Origin: Topomyia yanbarensis
Taxonomy: Eukaryota > Arthropoda > Insecta > Diptera > Culicidae
Assembly: GCF_030247195.1 (NCBI RefSeq)
Contig: NC_080672.1
Coordinates: 304,265,115 to 304,329,114 of the forward strand
Direction of reading: 5' to 3'
DNA length: 64,000 nt
The translations under genes and the position numbers were made by a program. The notes beneath the pieces are model-generated. The model was not told the origin of the DNA and did no database searches. It saw only the letters and a program-made list of their open reading frames with translations. Below are positions 46,261 to 57,214 of the stretch, one piece after another (position 1 is the first letter of the stretch; every line of letters starts with the position of its first letter).

Positions 46261-48650
46261 AAAATAACAGCAATCATGTCAGTTTCAAAGTTTAAATCTC
46301 AAAGCTCGAATTTATAATCCCGAATCTCCAATCAGAAATGTCGAAATAAAGATTAGAGATTGCGGATTAGGAATTAAAAGTTAGAGATTAAAGATCAGTT
46401 TCAATATTATAAAGATCTTCTGAATTGGTTTTGGAATTGTGCTGACTCGGAAAAATTTATTAGAGTTCTCCTAGGCTTCAGATAAAAGAATCATGTTTAC
46501 GGCAGAATTATAAATAAAAGCATGCAAAATTAGAGCAAAGAAAGTGTTCCATTTCCAACATGGAAACTGATAAGTGTTAATGCATCTAAATGTGTTTACT
46601 CTACCCAAACTAATTTTTGCAACCGAACTTTCATCTGATGTTGCTTCCAGCCAGCCAGTGTAATAACAATAAACATCACCGGAGACTAGTCTACATTTTA
46701 TAGATCTATTTCAAATAAAACTGATTCTAATGAAGCCAAACACACAAACCGGGGCGCAGACGAAAGTGAATTCAAATATTGTAAAATTATTGCAAAATCG
46801 TGCGTAAAAGCCAGCGGCCAGCGTAAGAGGGAAGCAAAATAGGCAGAGACACAGAGAGAGAGAGAGGGAGATTGAGAGAGAGGGAGAAAGAAAGTAAAAA
46901 AATCGCGCAAGATGCAAATGCTCGACACAACAAACACACGTCGGAAAAAAGTGAGTTTTCAGCACAAAGATAAGTCATTGCCGTTGCGCCGCGGCGTGCC
47001 TTCCTGATCCACAAAATGCTGGTCGCCGTTTGTCGCCGTCGTCGTCTGACGAAGATTTTCCACTGTCGGTCGGTCGGTCGGTCGGCTAGTCAGTCGGTGT
47101 GTAAATATGGATATTTTAATGTTGTGCCGCACTCGCCGCACTGTGTTGCTGAAAAAGCAACAGCCAAGCGAAGGAGAAAATCCAAAAATATAAATAAATA
47201 ATAAAACCAATCTTTCATGTCCCACTGTCTGGTCCAATTCTATTCTAGTGACGATTGGTACCGTCGTGGGATGTGATATTGGCTGTTGGTCGCGTAGAAT
47301 ACTGCAGATCTAAGGAAGCATAGCTTCGGAATCACGAGGGTGATTTTAAAGCCGTTTTTACCACTGCTTGGATGCTTCGTTCTCAGGCAATGTTTGCCTT
47401 TAGTTCCGTCTTAATCCTGTAGTGAGAAAATACGCAAATATTACTTCCAAACTGTCGGCGACAATTTCACTAGACAGGAGAAAAATTGTACCCCACGAAA
47501 CGTAACGAGTTCCATGTTCAGCAGCCTAGTTCCCGCCGTGCCGCTTAGCTTGAAGAAAAAGTTGCCGTCCTGCGCGACCGACCCTACGCGCGATCGATGG
47601 CTGATGACTTGCTACTAGAGGGTGTCACGGTGGCGAGGGCGATTCCCTTGTGCGCTTATGTAAATATGTACAAAAGCTGCGTGCGTACGCCAAAACGATT
47701 TTCGCGGGGACAGTCACGACAACGCAGGAAAATGTGTCTCAGTTTAGTCTCGCATGTGGTTTCTTCTTATTTTGGCTGCCACAGCTTCTGTCGCTCGGTG
47801 AGGGGCAGAAGGAAAATTGTGAATAAGACGCACGCGCAAGTTAGTGGTTTGTTTTTCTTTTAGTTTAATTACTTTTCTCGTTCAAATTAGTCACTTATTT
47901 TGTTCCTGTGCTAATTTTCCCTAGTTCTTGGAATTTTAATCACTTAAAAACAATCTCTCCCGTGTCTGCTCTACTTGGAATTGAGATTTGTGTGCGTTTT
48001 GATGCCATTTCTTCATACATTTCTGAGAGCTATCGATCTGAAATGGTTCAATCGGTAATGTTTTCGTGTATTATATGACTTCGATGAATAAACATTGAAG
48101 TTTACCATCTCTTTCCGTATTCGTCATTTAGATTGATTTTACAATAAAACGAAACCACCTCGACGTATCTCAAGCTCAACGGGGTAATGAGCCATCATGC
48201 TCAAAATGCAATCTTGTATTATTTCCCTGTTCACTAAGCGACCACCGAACGTCTGAAGTGCATGGTGTTGAAATTGATATCACATTAAGATGCACTCCGA
48301 CAAGAAGAACCGACACGACAGCAGCGATGTGACGGAACCCACCTGTCGTTCTATTTCGGTGGAGTTGGTCTGTTTCGTTCGACAGCTCCCACTTCAACTC
48401 GATAATTGGGTGGTGGAAACCGTCAAATGGGGAGAGTTTGGGTATATATTTTTAAGGTAATGTTTTGGAAAAAATCAAGTGGTGCAATTGTGCCTTTCAC
48501 TTTTATCCAAACTGCAATTTCTTAGCTTTTTTATATTTCTTTTATTTAACAGGAGCCAATGCGTTAGCCGAAGATCTTTCAATATTTACAATGTGTAAAT
48601 TAAAATAAAGAAATTATGGAAATGTCTATTACATTCTTAGTACACTTTGT
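46261..48650 (+). other. Presumed intronic stretch, simple repeats only
   Basis: No domain-bearing ORF. It contains a GA-rich microsatellite (about 46848-46893) and a GGTC/GTCG repeat (about 47068-47098). 46990-47830 is less AT-rich and could be regulatory, but nothing specific is recognisable. Confidence 0.4.
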
Positions 48651-49215
48651 AAGTAACGATTTGCCCACTACCCGGGTTCTTGTTTGCCCGGCGGACCTCC
48701 TTCTCGGTGCTTCTACCGAAATTTCGAACTTTTGCAACACAACAAAAAGGTAAATAAAAAATCTAAATTTACCGATTTTTATTTGCTCCAAATCCTTTTG
48801 CTATACTGTGCACTGCTGGATCTCGTCGATCACCGACCGGGACTACACCGATCGAGTTCTCCCGGAATGTCGTTGGCTGCTCCGGCAGCGGTTCTTTGCG
48901 TTTAGTTAGGGAGGTGAGCTTGGGTCCTTTGTTGGAACTTCTCTAGCGACAGTAGCGAACTATCGCCGGATGGACTCGCTCGACACAAGCGATCCCAGAA
49001 GTCACCGCAGTGAACTTCCCAGGGGGAACCTTTGTCAACCCTGCTTCGTTCTCCTTGGCTATTAACTATAGATGAGAGCTAGGCTCGTTCGACTTATTCT
49101 TTATAGCGAGAACGGTCGGTATTTGGTTCCTCGGATTTTAGCCGGGGACGCAAGAATGCTCCCTTGCGGTTAGCTGTGCCACTTTGGCGAACCAACACCA
49201 CTCACACTCATAGGT
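48651..49215 (+). other. GC-richer sequence before R1-like copy 2
   Basis: Base composition changes sharply from the AT-rich flank. The stretch leads directly into sequence that matches copy 1 from about position 634. It has no counterpart in copy 1, so it is either a 5' UTR variant, part of another element, or sequence joined by rearrangement. Confidence 0.4.
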
Positions 49216-49690
49216 GCTCCGGAAGGCTGCTCGTGTCGCAAGACAGGAACAGCAGGCTTACGCCAAGAGGTGGAATGTCGGGAGAAGTCCGACAGAGAAA
49301 CCCAGACAGTGGCCTCCAAGAGAGAGGGAAGAGAGAAGGCCGACATAGGTACCCAGGCAGGGGCCTTCCCCTTCCCCTTCTATGGAGCAGCCAAGTCGCT
49401 CGAAGCGGCGGCTGAGTTCCCCTCGAAGGGTAAGGGCATTCGCAAGACGACGTCGAACGCGAAGCGCCCTAGGAAGTCACCAGGCGAGGGTGCAAAAACC
49501 AACACCATACGGCGTGTAACCGTCACGGCCAAACGCCGTTTGGTCGAGGTAAACCGGGGCGAAAATGACCCAGCCAGGCAGAGAGAAGGTACCAGCAACT
49601 CGGGGCAACAGGGGCAGATCGGCTGGTCAGTATACCCAGTTAGCATACCCCAGCCGCCTTCAGTGGATAGGTGCTATCGGTGCCTTGGAG
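49216..49690 (+). pseudogene. ORF1 remnant of R1-like copy 2
   Basis: Corresponds to the Lys/Arg-rich middle of ORF1. One G is missing near 49268 (GAGG where copy 1 has GAGGG), shifting the frame. Two deletions then remove the ORF1 C-terminal half, keeping only the first Cys pair of the first CCHC knuckle (RCYRC) before the sequence jumps into ORF2. Non-functional. Confidence 0.8.
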
Positions 49691-51917
49691 GGTAGACGAA
49701 GGCAACACCCATAGCGATCATTTAGCAATCCGCTTTAGAATCAACTGTGCAGCATCCGAGGGAGGAAGATCCCTGTCAGGTACGCGGGTGGAAGTCCAAT
49801 CACTTCGACAGCGAAGCATTCACCGCGGCCCTAGGACTGGAGCCCAACACCGACAGTCTAAGCGGGGATGCGCTGGTAGCCGTTCTACTACGCGCGTGCG
49901 ACGCCACTATGCCGAGAAAAACACTGCCAAGAAACGGTAGATGCCCGGTATACTGGTGGAGTGCCGAGATTGCAGCTCTACGGTCAGCCTGCCTCAGAGC
50001 TAAACGTAGGATGCAAAGAGCCCGCATCGAGGATGCAAGAGAGAACCGCCGTGAAGTGTTTCGAGCTGCGAAATTGGCCATTAAAAGCAGCAAGAGAGCG
50101 TGTTTCGACAACCTGTGTGAGAGTGCCAACGCGAATTCGTGGGGTGACGCCTACAGAATCGTGATGGCCAAGACCAAAAGGGGGCTCTCCACCCCCAGAA
50201 CGGTCTCCGGACTGGTTGGCGACGATTATCGAAGTACTCTTCCAGTCTCGAGACATAAGCCCCTCGCCACCTGTACCACAAGACAGTGTGGGCGCGGCCG
50301 AAATGGTGGCTCCGGTGACGAATGAAGAACTACTCGCACTGGCTTATTCCCTAGCAATGAACAAAGTTCCAGGGCCGGATGGAGCTCCAAACAGCGCTCT
50401 CAAGGCAGCGATCATTGCGAACCCGAACATGTTCAGGCTAGCTATGCAGAGATGCCTTGACGAGTGCCGTTTCCCCGATAGATGGAAAAGGCAGAAATTG
50501 GTGTTGTTGCCGAAGCCCGGGAAGCCGCCAGGCGACCCATCGGCGAACAGACCAATCTGTCTGATCGACACGACTGGCAAATTGCTTGAGAGGATCATCC
50601 TCAACAGGCTAACCCCGTACGCAGAAGGTACGGACGGTCTGTCAAGCAACCAGTTTGGCTTTCGGAAGGGTAAGTCCAAGGTGGACGCTATCAACTCAGT
50701 GATAAAGACTGCCGAGATAGCGATCCAACGAAAAAGGCGAGGCATTCGATACTGTGCGTTAGTGACACTTGACGTGAAGAACGCATTCAACAGCGCAAGC
50801 TGGGATGCCATCGCGCACTCGTTATACCGGCTTAGCTTACCGGTGGGTCTGTACCGGATCCTGGAAAGCTACTTTCAGAACCGCGTACTGCTATACGAGA
50901 TCGATGGGCACCTCATGTATGACGGGAACCTCATGTATGACGGGGTTCGGAGACTGAAGTTCCCTCCTGCGGTCAAGATCGTCGGCTTTGCCGACGATGT
51001 AACCTTGGAGGTCTACGTGGAGTCAATCCCTGAGGTAGAACTAACTGCAGAACACGCGATCAACACGGTGGAGGAATGGATGAGCGCGAGAGGCCTGGAG
51101 CTCGCTCAGCATAAGACGGAGGTAGTTATCGTCAACAACCCCAAGTCGGCACAACATTCAGTTATCCATGTGGGAGAAGTCGTGATCACCTCACAGCGGA
51201 GTCTGAAGTCTCTCGGAGTCATTATAGACGACAAGCTGACCTTCGGCAGCCACGTCGACTATACATGCAAGACAGCGTCGACTGCTGTTGCGGCTCTATC
51301 GACGATGATGTCCAACAGCTCAAATGTGTGCGCCAGTAGAATCTAAGTTACTGGCAGGCGCTGCCGTATCTATCCTCAGGTACGGCGGCCCGTCATGGTC
51401 AAGAGCACTGAGGGTAACTGGAGAGCACCTACCGCGTGATGTGCCTCAGAGTGATATCTGCCTACCGCACGGTATCACACGATGCATCCTGCGTGATAGC
51501 GAGCATGATGCCAGTCGGGCTGGTCATTCGGGAAGATGATGGCAGCGTGAGTGGGATAACTCCTCGAAAGGTAGGTGGACCCACCGGCTGATACCTAACA
51601 TATCGAGCTGGGTGGGAAGACCCCATGGGGAAGTTCACTTCCATCTGACACAATTCCTATCAGGCCATGGCTGTTTCCGACAGTACAGGTTCGGGCGCGC
51701 GGTGGTCCCAGCCTGCCCGGACTGCCCAGGTGTAGACGAAACTGCCGAACACATACTGTTCGTATGTCCTCGGTTCGACGTCGAAAGAAGAACAATGCTT
51801 GACGTCTGTGGCTGGGACACAACCCCTGATACCCTTATTCAGCGGATGTGTCTATCGGTGGAGAAGTGGAACGCAGTCTCGGCTGCTACCACCCAGATTG
51901 CCTGTAGGCACGACTAA
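49690..51917 (+). pseudogene. ORF2 (RT) remnant of R1-like copy 2
   Basis: The endonuclease is almost gone; the sequence enters at its last part (SDHLAIRF). The linker and RT follow, with a frame change near 50213. The RT frame (50216-51346) has PGPDG, KPGKPPGD, the motif A Asp in TLDVKNAFNSASW, and the motif C FADD. Motif B (the PQG block) is missing: at 50910-50945 a 15-bp unit CTCATGTATGACGGG is doubled and the expected block is skipped. A further frame change follows 51340. The C-terminal Cys/His region (CPDCPG...HILFVCP, about 51710-51770) is preserved. No active RT is possible. Confidence 0.85.
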
Positions 51918-52164
51918 CTAGTGATTGGTTAGTTGGAGCGAAAAAGGCCGAGCGCAAAAAATTAAGTGAATGGTCTGTCCAGGCTGAGGTAGGTTTGGCG
52001 CAGCGACTGGCAACCGCGTAAGGGGTAAACCCAGCCACCCCGAAGTAAGGCAGAAAAGCCAGTGTATAGGCGTATATGTGGACTGCCTCATGCCAAGATG
52101 GGAGGGTTGTAGCGTAGTATGTTGGGACTTAGCTATCGATGCCTCGTGGCGTGGCAGAGGAGTG

Positions 52165-52500
52165 AAAGGGTGAGCATCCAAGTCAGTCTCACACGGAATG
52201 TTAAGGGTGAGCACAAAAGTCAGCCTCACATGGTATGTCAGAAGTGGGGCCTAAGAAAAATGTCCCACATGGGATTCCAGGGGGAGTGACGGGGGTATAA
52301 TAGTGTGGTACGATCGAGAGTGAACCAGGTGATAGGGTGAGCATCCAAGTCAGCCTCACATGGTATGTTAGAGGCGAGCACAAAAGTAAGCCTCGCAAGG
52401 AACGAAAAAGGTGAGCACAAAAGTCAGCCTCATGTGGAGTGTAAGAGAGTGAATCAAGGTGCGATAGAGAGAGCCCCCAAGTAAGCCTCATACAGGACGT
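52165..52500 (+). repeat. 3' UTR short tandem repeats of R1-like copy 2
   Basis: Same GTGAGCACAAAAGTCAGCCT-type units as 3808-4240, with fewer copies. The two arrays differ mainly by loss or gain of units. Confidence 0.85.
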
Positions 52501-52738
52501 ATGAACGCGTGAGCGAGAGTGAATGAGTACATCAAGTATAGCAATCACCCCAGAAGTAATACCGAGAGGTAGTTCCTGGGGAGAACGATGGTGGAGCCTA
52601 ATGGAGTTTAGTTGGTATTAATGGCAGCGTCACCATTCGAGCCTGACTCGCCCCCAGTACACCCCGTGTGATAGCTTGGACACCTACTAATAGCACGTGT
52701 ACTGGGCTAGTACGTAAACGTCTTCTCCATTGTAAAAA

Positions 52739-52984
52739 TGCGCACACACACATATTTGCCTAACTCAACGAATTGAATCGAACGTATCAGGTAAAGACTT
52801 AATCACCTAGTATCTTACCCTTCGCTAATGCTACTTATGGCATACTCGCTGTGTGGGCAACATTGCCGTTGCACAGTGGATGTCAAATCGTCGTCATCTT
52901 CATCCTCGTTGTGCAGAAGCTGTCCTTAGAGGTATGTCTTGTGTCTTTCGTGTCGATTGATTTCTTCCGAAGTCATGGGATTTC
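52739..52984 (+). other. Spacer, no gene seen
   Basis: Starts with a short CA repeat next to the R1-like 3' end. Nothing else was recognised. Confidence 0.4.
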
Positions 52985-53765
52985 ACAGAACGCTGTGAGT
53001 TTTGCATAAGTGATTGCATAACCTTTCTATATGAGAAAGGTAATATGGGACATTCACGTGTGATCGGATCTTTTACACAACTCCTGAACCAATACTTCGT
53101 ACAAATGAAATTCGGTAGCAATCAATGTGGATACTATACCCTTCATTTAGGATTAAGATTATGAGTATCGTGTCAGCAATATACGAGAAACAGGTGTGAA
53201 TCTAATTTTGGAACTTGACCATTTTCTCGAATTTCTGGGATCCTCAACAGTTCTCAATGTGGTCAAAAAGATTTTAATTTGTAATTAGTGATTTGGACCA
53301 ACAATTTTAAGCAATTTAAAACTCATTTCGATCATTTTTTCATCAATTAGATATAATGATTATACCGGTTTGTATGGGAATTTCGCATATTACCGCATAA
53401 ATCAACCCTCAACACGGAAACCAGAACTCCGATTCGAATGAAATTTAATAGCAGTCAATAGATATGCTGTAACTTTCATTTGAGACTAAATTTGAGAAAA
53501 TAAAGGCAGACGTTTCTAGAAGCAGATGTGAATTCTCTGCAATAATCAAGCCACTTCCCGAAGCTTCCGGTACCGCCGAAGATGTCCAAAGTGGACAATG
53601 TGGGTTTAATGGAGCTGTGAGCTGAAACTATAAATCCAAGCAATTTGAAACACATTTTATGAGATTTTGCTTCTTTTAGATAACATGCTTATACCAATTT
53701 ATATGAGAATTTCATGCGTGATCGCACTCTTAACTGAAACTATTTGTACTGCGTAAAAGTGGATA
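52985..53765 (+). repeat. Diverged tandem repeat, period about 330 bp
   Basis: The phrase AATGAAATTCGGTAGCAATC (about 53104) returns as AATGAAATTTAATAGCAGTC (about 53438). ATTATACCGGTTTGTATGGG (about 53358) returns as CTTATACCAATTTATATGAG (about 53689), and a third partial version is near 53020-53040. About 2.3 old units in all. No coding function. Confidence 0.65.
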
Positions 53766-55523
53766 AATAATTTGTAATCATCATGATTTAAAACTAAAAT
53801 CTCACATTTTTTTACAATTAGTTACTTTTTGCCAAGATCAATCCAGTGAAATTACCCAGTCGGTGATATTTGTATTTACCGTGTTATTGGTTCTAACACA
53901 TATACTTCCGTATCATCATCCATGTAACATCAAGAGCATTTCAAACCGCTGGAGTAATCAATTATTTACGCCTTACAGCAGTTTCTCAGTTTTTTTTGGG
54001 ACATGTCAAATGTTCAGTGGAATTGACAGCTGGTGATGATCGAAGAAGTGTGTTCGGTTTCACTTTCATTTTTTCGACAGTTTTTCTTTACGTTCCAGCC
54101 CGAAGCATGCAGTTCGGTTTCAGCTAGGGTATCAGTCCATTTTACGGACGACTTGCCGTTTCTATATTTAACTACGTAGTACAGGAGAAAGCTTGTACTA
54201 TGACCGAGGTCCAATAACACGCTCAAACACCTTGTATAAAATATGACTTAAAACACTCGCTCAGCTAGAGGTGCGAGGTCGCTTTTGGCTGCGCATGGTT
54301 GGATGGTAAATTTTGTTCTATTTTTCACTAATGGATCGACACGCTGCTGTTGCTCCGTTTCGGTAGATGAATCCACTTGATGTGTCCACGCGAAACAGAA
54401 GTAGAATCAGGTGGTTTCGAGGGCGGTTGCCGTCCCGAGGAAGATGAGATTCTCCACATTAATTATCAACATTGTATCAACATTTCGACCGGTCGAAAAA
54501 AGAAAATACTTCGACCGATCGACTATCGCTAGTAAATAAACAGTCCTGCCCGGGGGGTGTGAGAATCGTCAGGAACTTCTCTCTTGCAACTCATATTTCC
54601 ATCATCGAAGCTAGGAGGCGATCGGCGCTCTCGCAGTCTCGAGCGCATTTCCCTGGCAACAGCAGCAGTCTGCAGCGCCCGGGTGCCCCAAACTCGATCA
54701 CGTCTGTCCGCATTTCAACATTTTTCCTTTATTCTGGCTTTCTAAATCACCGCCCGACAATCAATCCTGGGTGATCGACGCCACCTCCCACAAGTTTCAC
54801 CTCCTGACTCTGGCTGACTGACCGGTAGATTCGTAGGTTTTCCGCGGCCCAACCGATGGCGGCGTGAGATCAATAATTTATGGCGTAAACAGGCTGTTCT
54901 TATGTAGCTCTCCGATCGAGGCTGCCCGTGCGGATCGATCTTTGCGGCTCGCGAGAGGTGCAATGAAAATGCCGCTCCAAAGGTAATACCGCCAAAGTGC
55001 TCACGGGTGGTACATGGTTTGTGCATACGCACACAGTCAGTCGATGAACTTGTCTTCCGTTGATGGTTGGGATTTTCCAGAGGATAGTTGCTACCCGTCG
55101 ATATTCAACATACATTTTGGATGAGGAAAACATCAACATTTGAAGAATTGGATCACTGCTGAGCAACTTGTCGTCGATGAATAGTTTATTTATTTAAAGA
55201 GAGATGGAATTGTCAAGTTATGACAAGTAATCGTGTTAGATAAACAAAATAATGGCAATGTAGTCATAGCGACTTTACACCCTTGACATCAAGAGAGTAC
55301 GTCATCTCGATAAATTATGCCCAATTCGCAATTCAGAATATTAAATTTCAGAATTTTGAAAACTTCTTTCAAGATACGATTTTTGCTTAGAGAAAGGAGA
55401 AGAAGCACATCTTGCTTCATAACAATCTTTATTACATAATGGGTTAAATTTGCTTAGGATCAAGAATATTTTGGAATTTTCTACATTTTTTCGAGCGAAC
55501 ATAGCAACATTTTATTTAATAAA
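53766..55523 (+). other. Presumed intronic stretch, no recognised feature
   Basis: 54240-55170 is less AT-rich and has small ORFs on both strands without recognised domains. It could contain regulatory sequence or a missed short exon, but no convincing EGF or Ig coding pattern was seen. Confidence 0.35.
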
Positions 55524-56755
55524 TGAATAGCTGGCGTCCAAAAGCGGCTAACCCCACATTGAGTCTTCTGGAAATTCAAGTTTTCTCGTTCGTTTCCCGA
55601 GGTTTTAAGAAAAAGTAGCTAATCGATTCCCAATCAGTAAATTTTGTGTTGTAGCTCACATATCGGTGAACTCGATATAATACTGTTTTTAGTTAGATTG
55701 CATTGTACGTTGACCTTTCGGCTCACACAGTCGTTCCTGAAGGTAAGGGCCGCTTATACACTTGTTATGTATGGCTATTTTCTAACTAATATATATATTT
55801 CTTGCACAAATGTATATTATTGAGCATATTTTTTTTTTGAAAATTCCAGTGAAGGTGTCATGTCTCTACATTGAAAGTTCACTAAGCAATAGAAGATTAA
55901 GAGAAAAACGGTACATTGTGGTCGGAAGGTTAAAAAACGCGGAATCAATTATTATCTTTCGTTATAGAGTTATGGTGTTTTCGGAAGTGTTGCTGTGTGG
56001 CACTTAAAGCTCTACTTGGTTGAATCACACTAGGTCGGAATTCACACGCTAGGGCGGCGCTGTTAACAACTTTTGCATGAAACTAGATATAAATGTTCGA
56101 GAAAGTTGCAGGTGCTATCATTTTTAACATATCTTCTGAAGATGCAAACTTTGTAGGTCCTGTACGTTTTGAGATAGAGAAGGTTTTAGTTAAAACATTT
56201 ACTTACAGATTATGTTTTCAAAAATGCGCGATGTTTCAAAATCTGTAGGATCTACAAAGTTGGTATCTTCAGAAGATATACTAATAATTACCTGATATAC
56301 AACTTTTCTGTAGACAGCATCTTTCTATCTCGTTCCATTAAAAAGTTGATTACAGCACCGCCCTAGCGACTGAATTCTGAACTAATATGAAATGATCAAA
56401 TGAAGCGCTAGATGACATACAACAACTTCGCCAAAGATACCATAACTCTAAAACGAAAGATAAGGAAAGGATGTATGAATTGTGGGTGAGCCCCTTTTGG
56501 ATTCTAGGCACCCCTGGGGTTAGCCCCCCGATTTATGAAAATGCTGGTGAATTGAAAAGTAGTACATGTAATGATCTTATTGTTTCTAGACAACATGGGT
56601 CAATGAACTACTAATAAAATAATGTATTTTCACATTAAAAATAATGTTAATTTGGAAATACGGTAGTTTTATTTTTCATTATTTATTTTCATTTTTTTCA
56701 TTTCCGGTAAAAAATGCAAAATGTGGGTTAGCCCATTTTGGACGCCAGCCATTCA
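55524..56755 (+). mobile_element. Foldback element, 1.2 kb, inverted repeat almost throughout
   Basis: The ends TGAATAGCTGGCGTCCAAAA and their inverse (…TTTTGGACGCCAGCCATTCA) are followed inward by GGCTAACCCCACAT and its inverse. Further nested pairs are TTTCGTTATAGAGTTATGGT (55956) with its inverse at about 56440-56459, GCTAGGGCGGCGCTGT (about 56049) with its inverse near 56355, and TATCTTCTGAAGATGCAAAC (about 56130) with its inverse near 56255-56280. The whole unit can fold as one long hairpin with indels. No protein. Target duplication is unclear. Confidence 0.8.
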
Positions 56756-57212
56756 AATATTTCATAATGAGATTGTGTTTATTACAAAGTACTGTTAATT
56801 TTGAAGTGGAATACTTCTAACGTTTCAATATAGGGGTCCCGTTTCAAAATTTTCTGCCAGAATTTTACCCGATTTTTTAAACGTGAATATCTGCCTTTGT
56901 ACTGAATGAAACAATAAGATTATTACGCTATCTGATTGGAAATATGTACAACAATTTTGTATCCAATTCGGTAGTATGTACAACTACTAAAAATAGCGGA
57001 AATAATGGATTTTATGAAAGTAGTAATAATCTGATCCATGATTGGGTGGTACAATTCGCTCAAAAAGCAAGCGTTACTGGGGCTGCCTCTTTTTCTTCGA
57101 ATGAACTGCGACAAAAAGACACAACACAAGAAAAATTCGTTCGTTTGTGTTCTGACGTTGTAAGCGTAGCAGCTGCTGCGTTTCATGTCAGCTCACATTT
57201 TTCGATGGTAGG
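56756..57212 (+). other. Spacer between inverted-repeat elements
   Basis: The open frame running from 56944 has no recognisable motif. No other feature. Confidence 0.35.
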
Positions 57213-57214
57213 TA

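Larger units (their letters stand above)
49216..52738 (+). mobile_element. R1-clade-like non-LTR retrotransposon, copy 2 (defective)
   Basis: Same family and orientation as 1-4488, highly similar base for base where they align. It begins at GCTCCGGAA, equivalent to copy 1 position about 634, and ends at CCATTGTAAAAA. Relative to copy 1 it lacks about 518 bp at about 49616, 648 bp at about 49689, about 10 bp near 51417 and about 67 bp near 51539. It retains the RT region that copy 1 has lost. The 3' flank is a short CA repeat (GCACACACACAT). Confidence 0.88.

Noticed and set aside
46698..47014. Reverse hydrophobic Ser/Leu-rich ORFs
   Set aside because: Generated by the GA-rich microsatellite read on the opposite strand.
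46990..47830. Possible alternative exon of the vein-like gene
   Set aside because: Less AT-rich and with open frames, but no Ig or EGF cysteine pattern and no convincing splice pair.
49380..49646. Reverse ORF in R1-like copy 2
   Set aside because: Antisense shadow of the gag-like ORF1 remnant.
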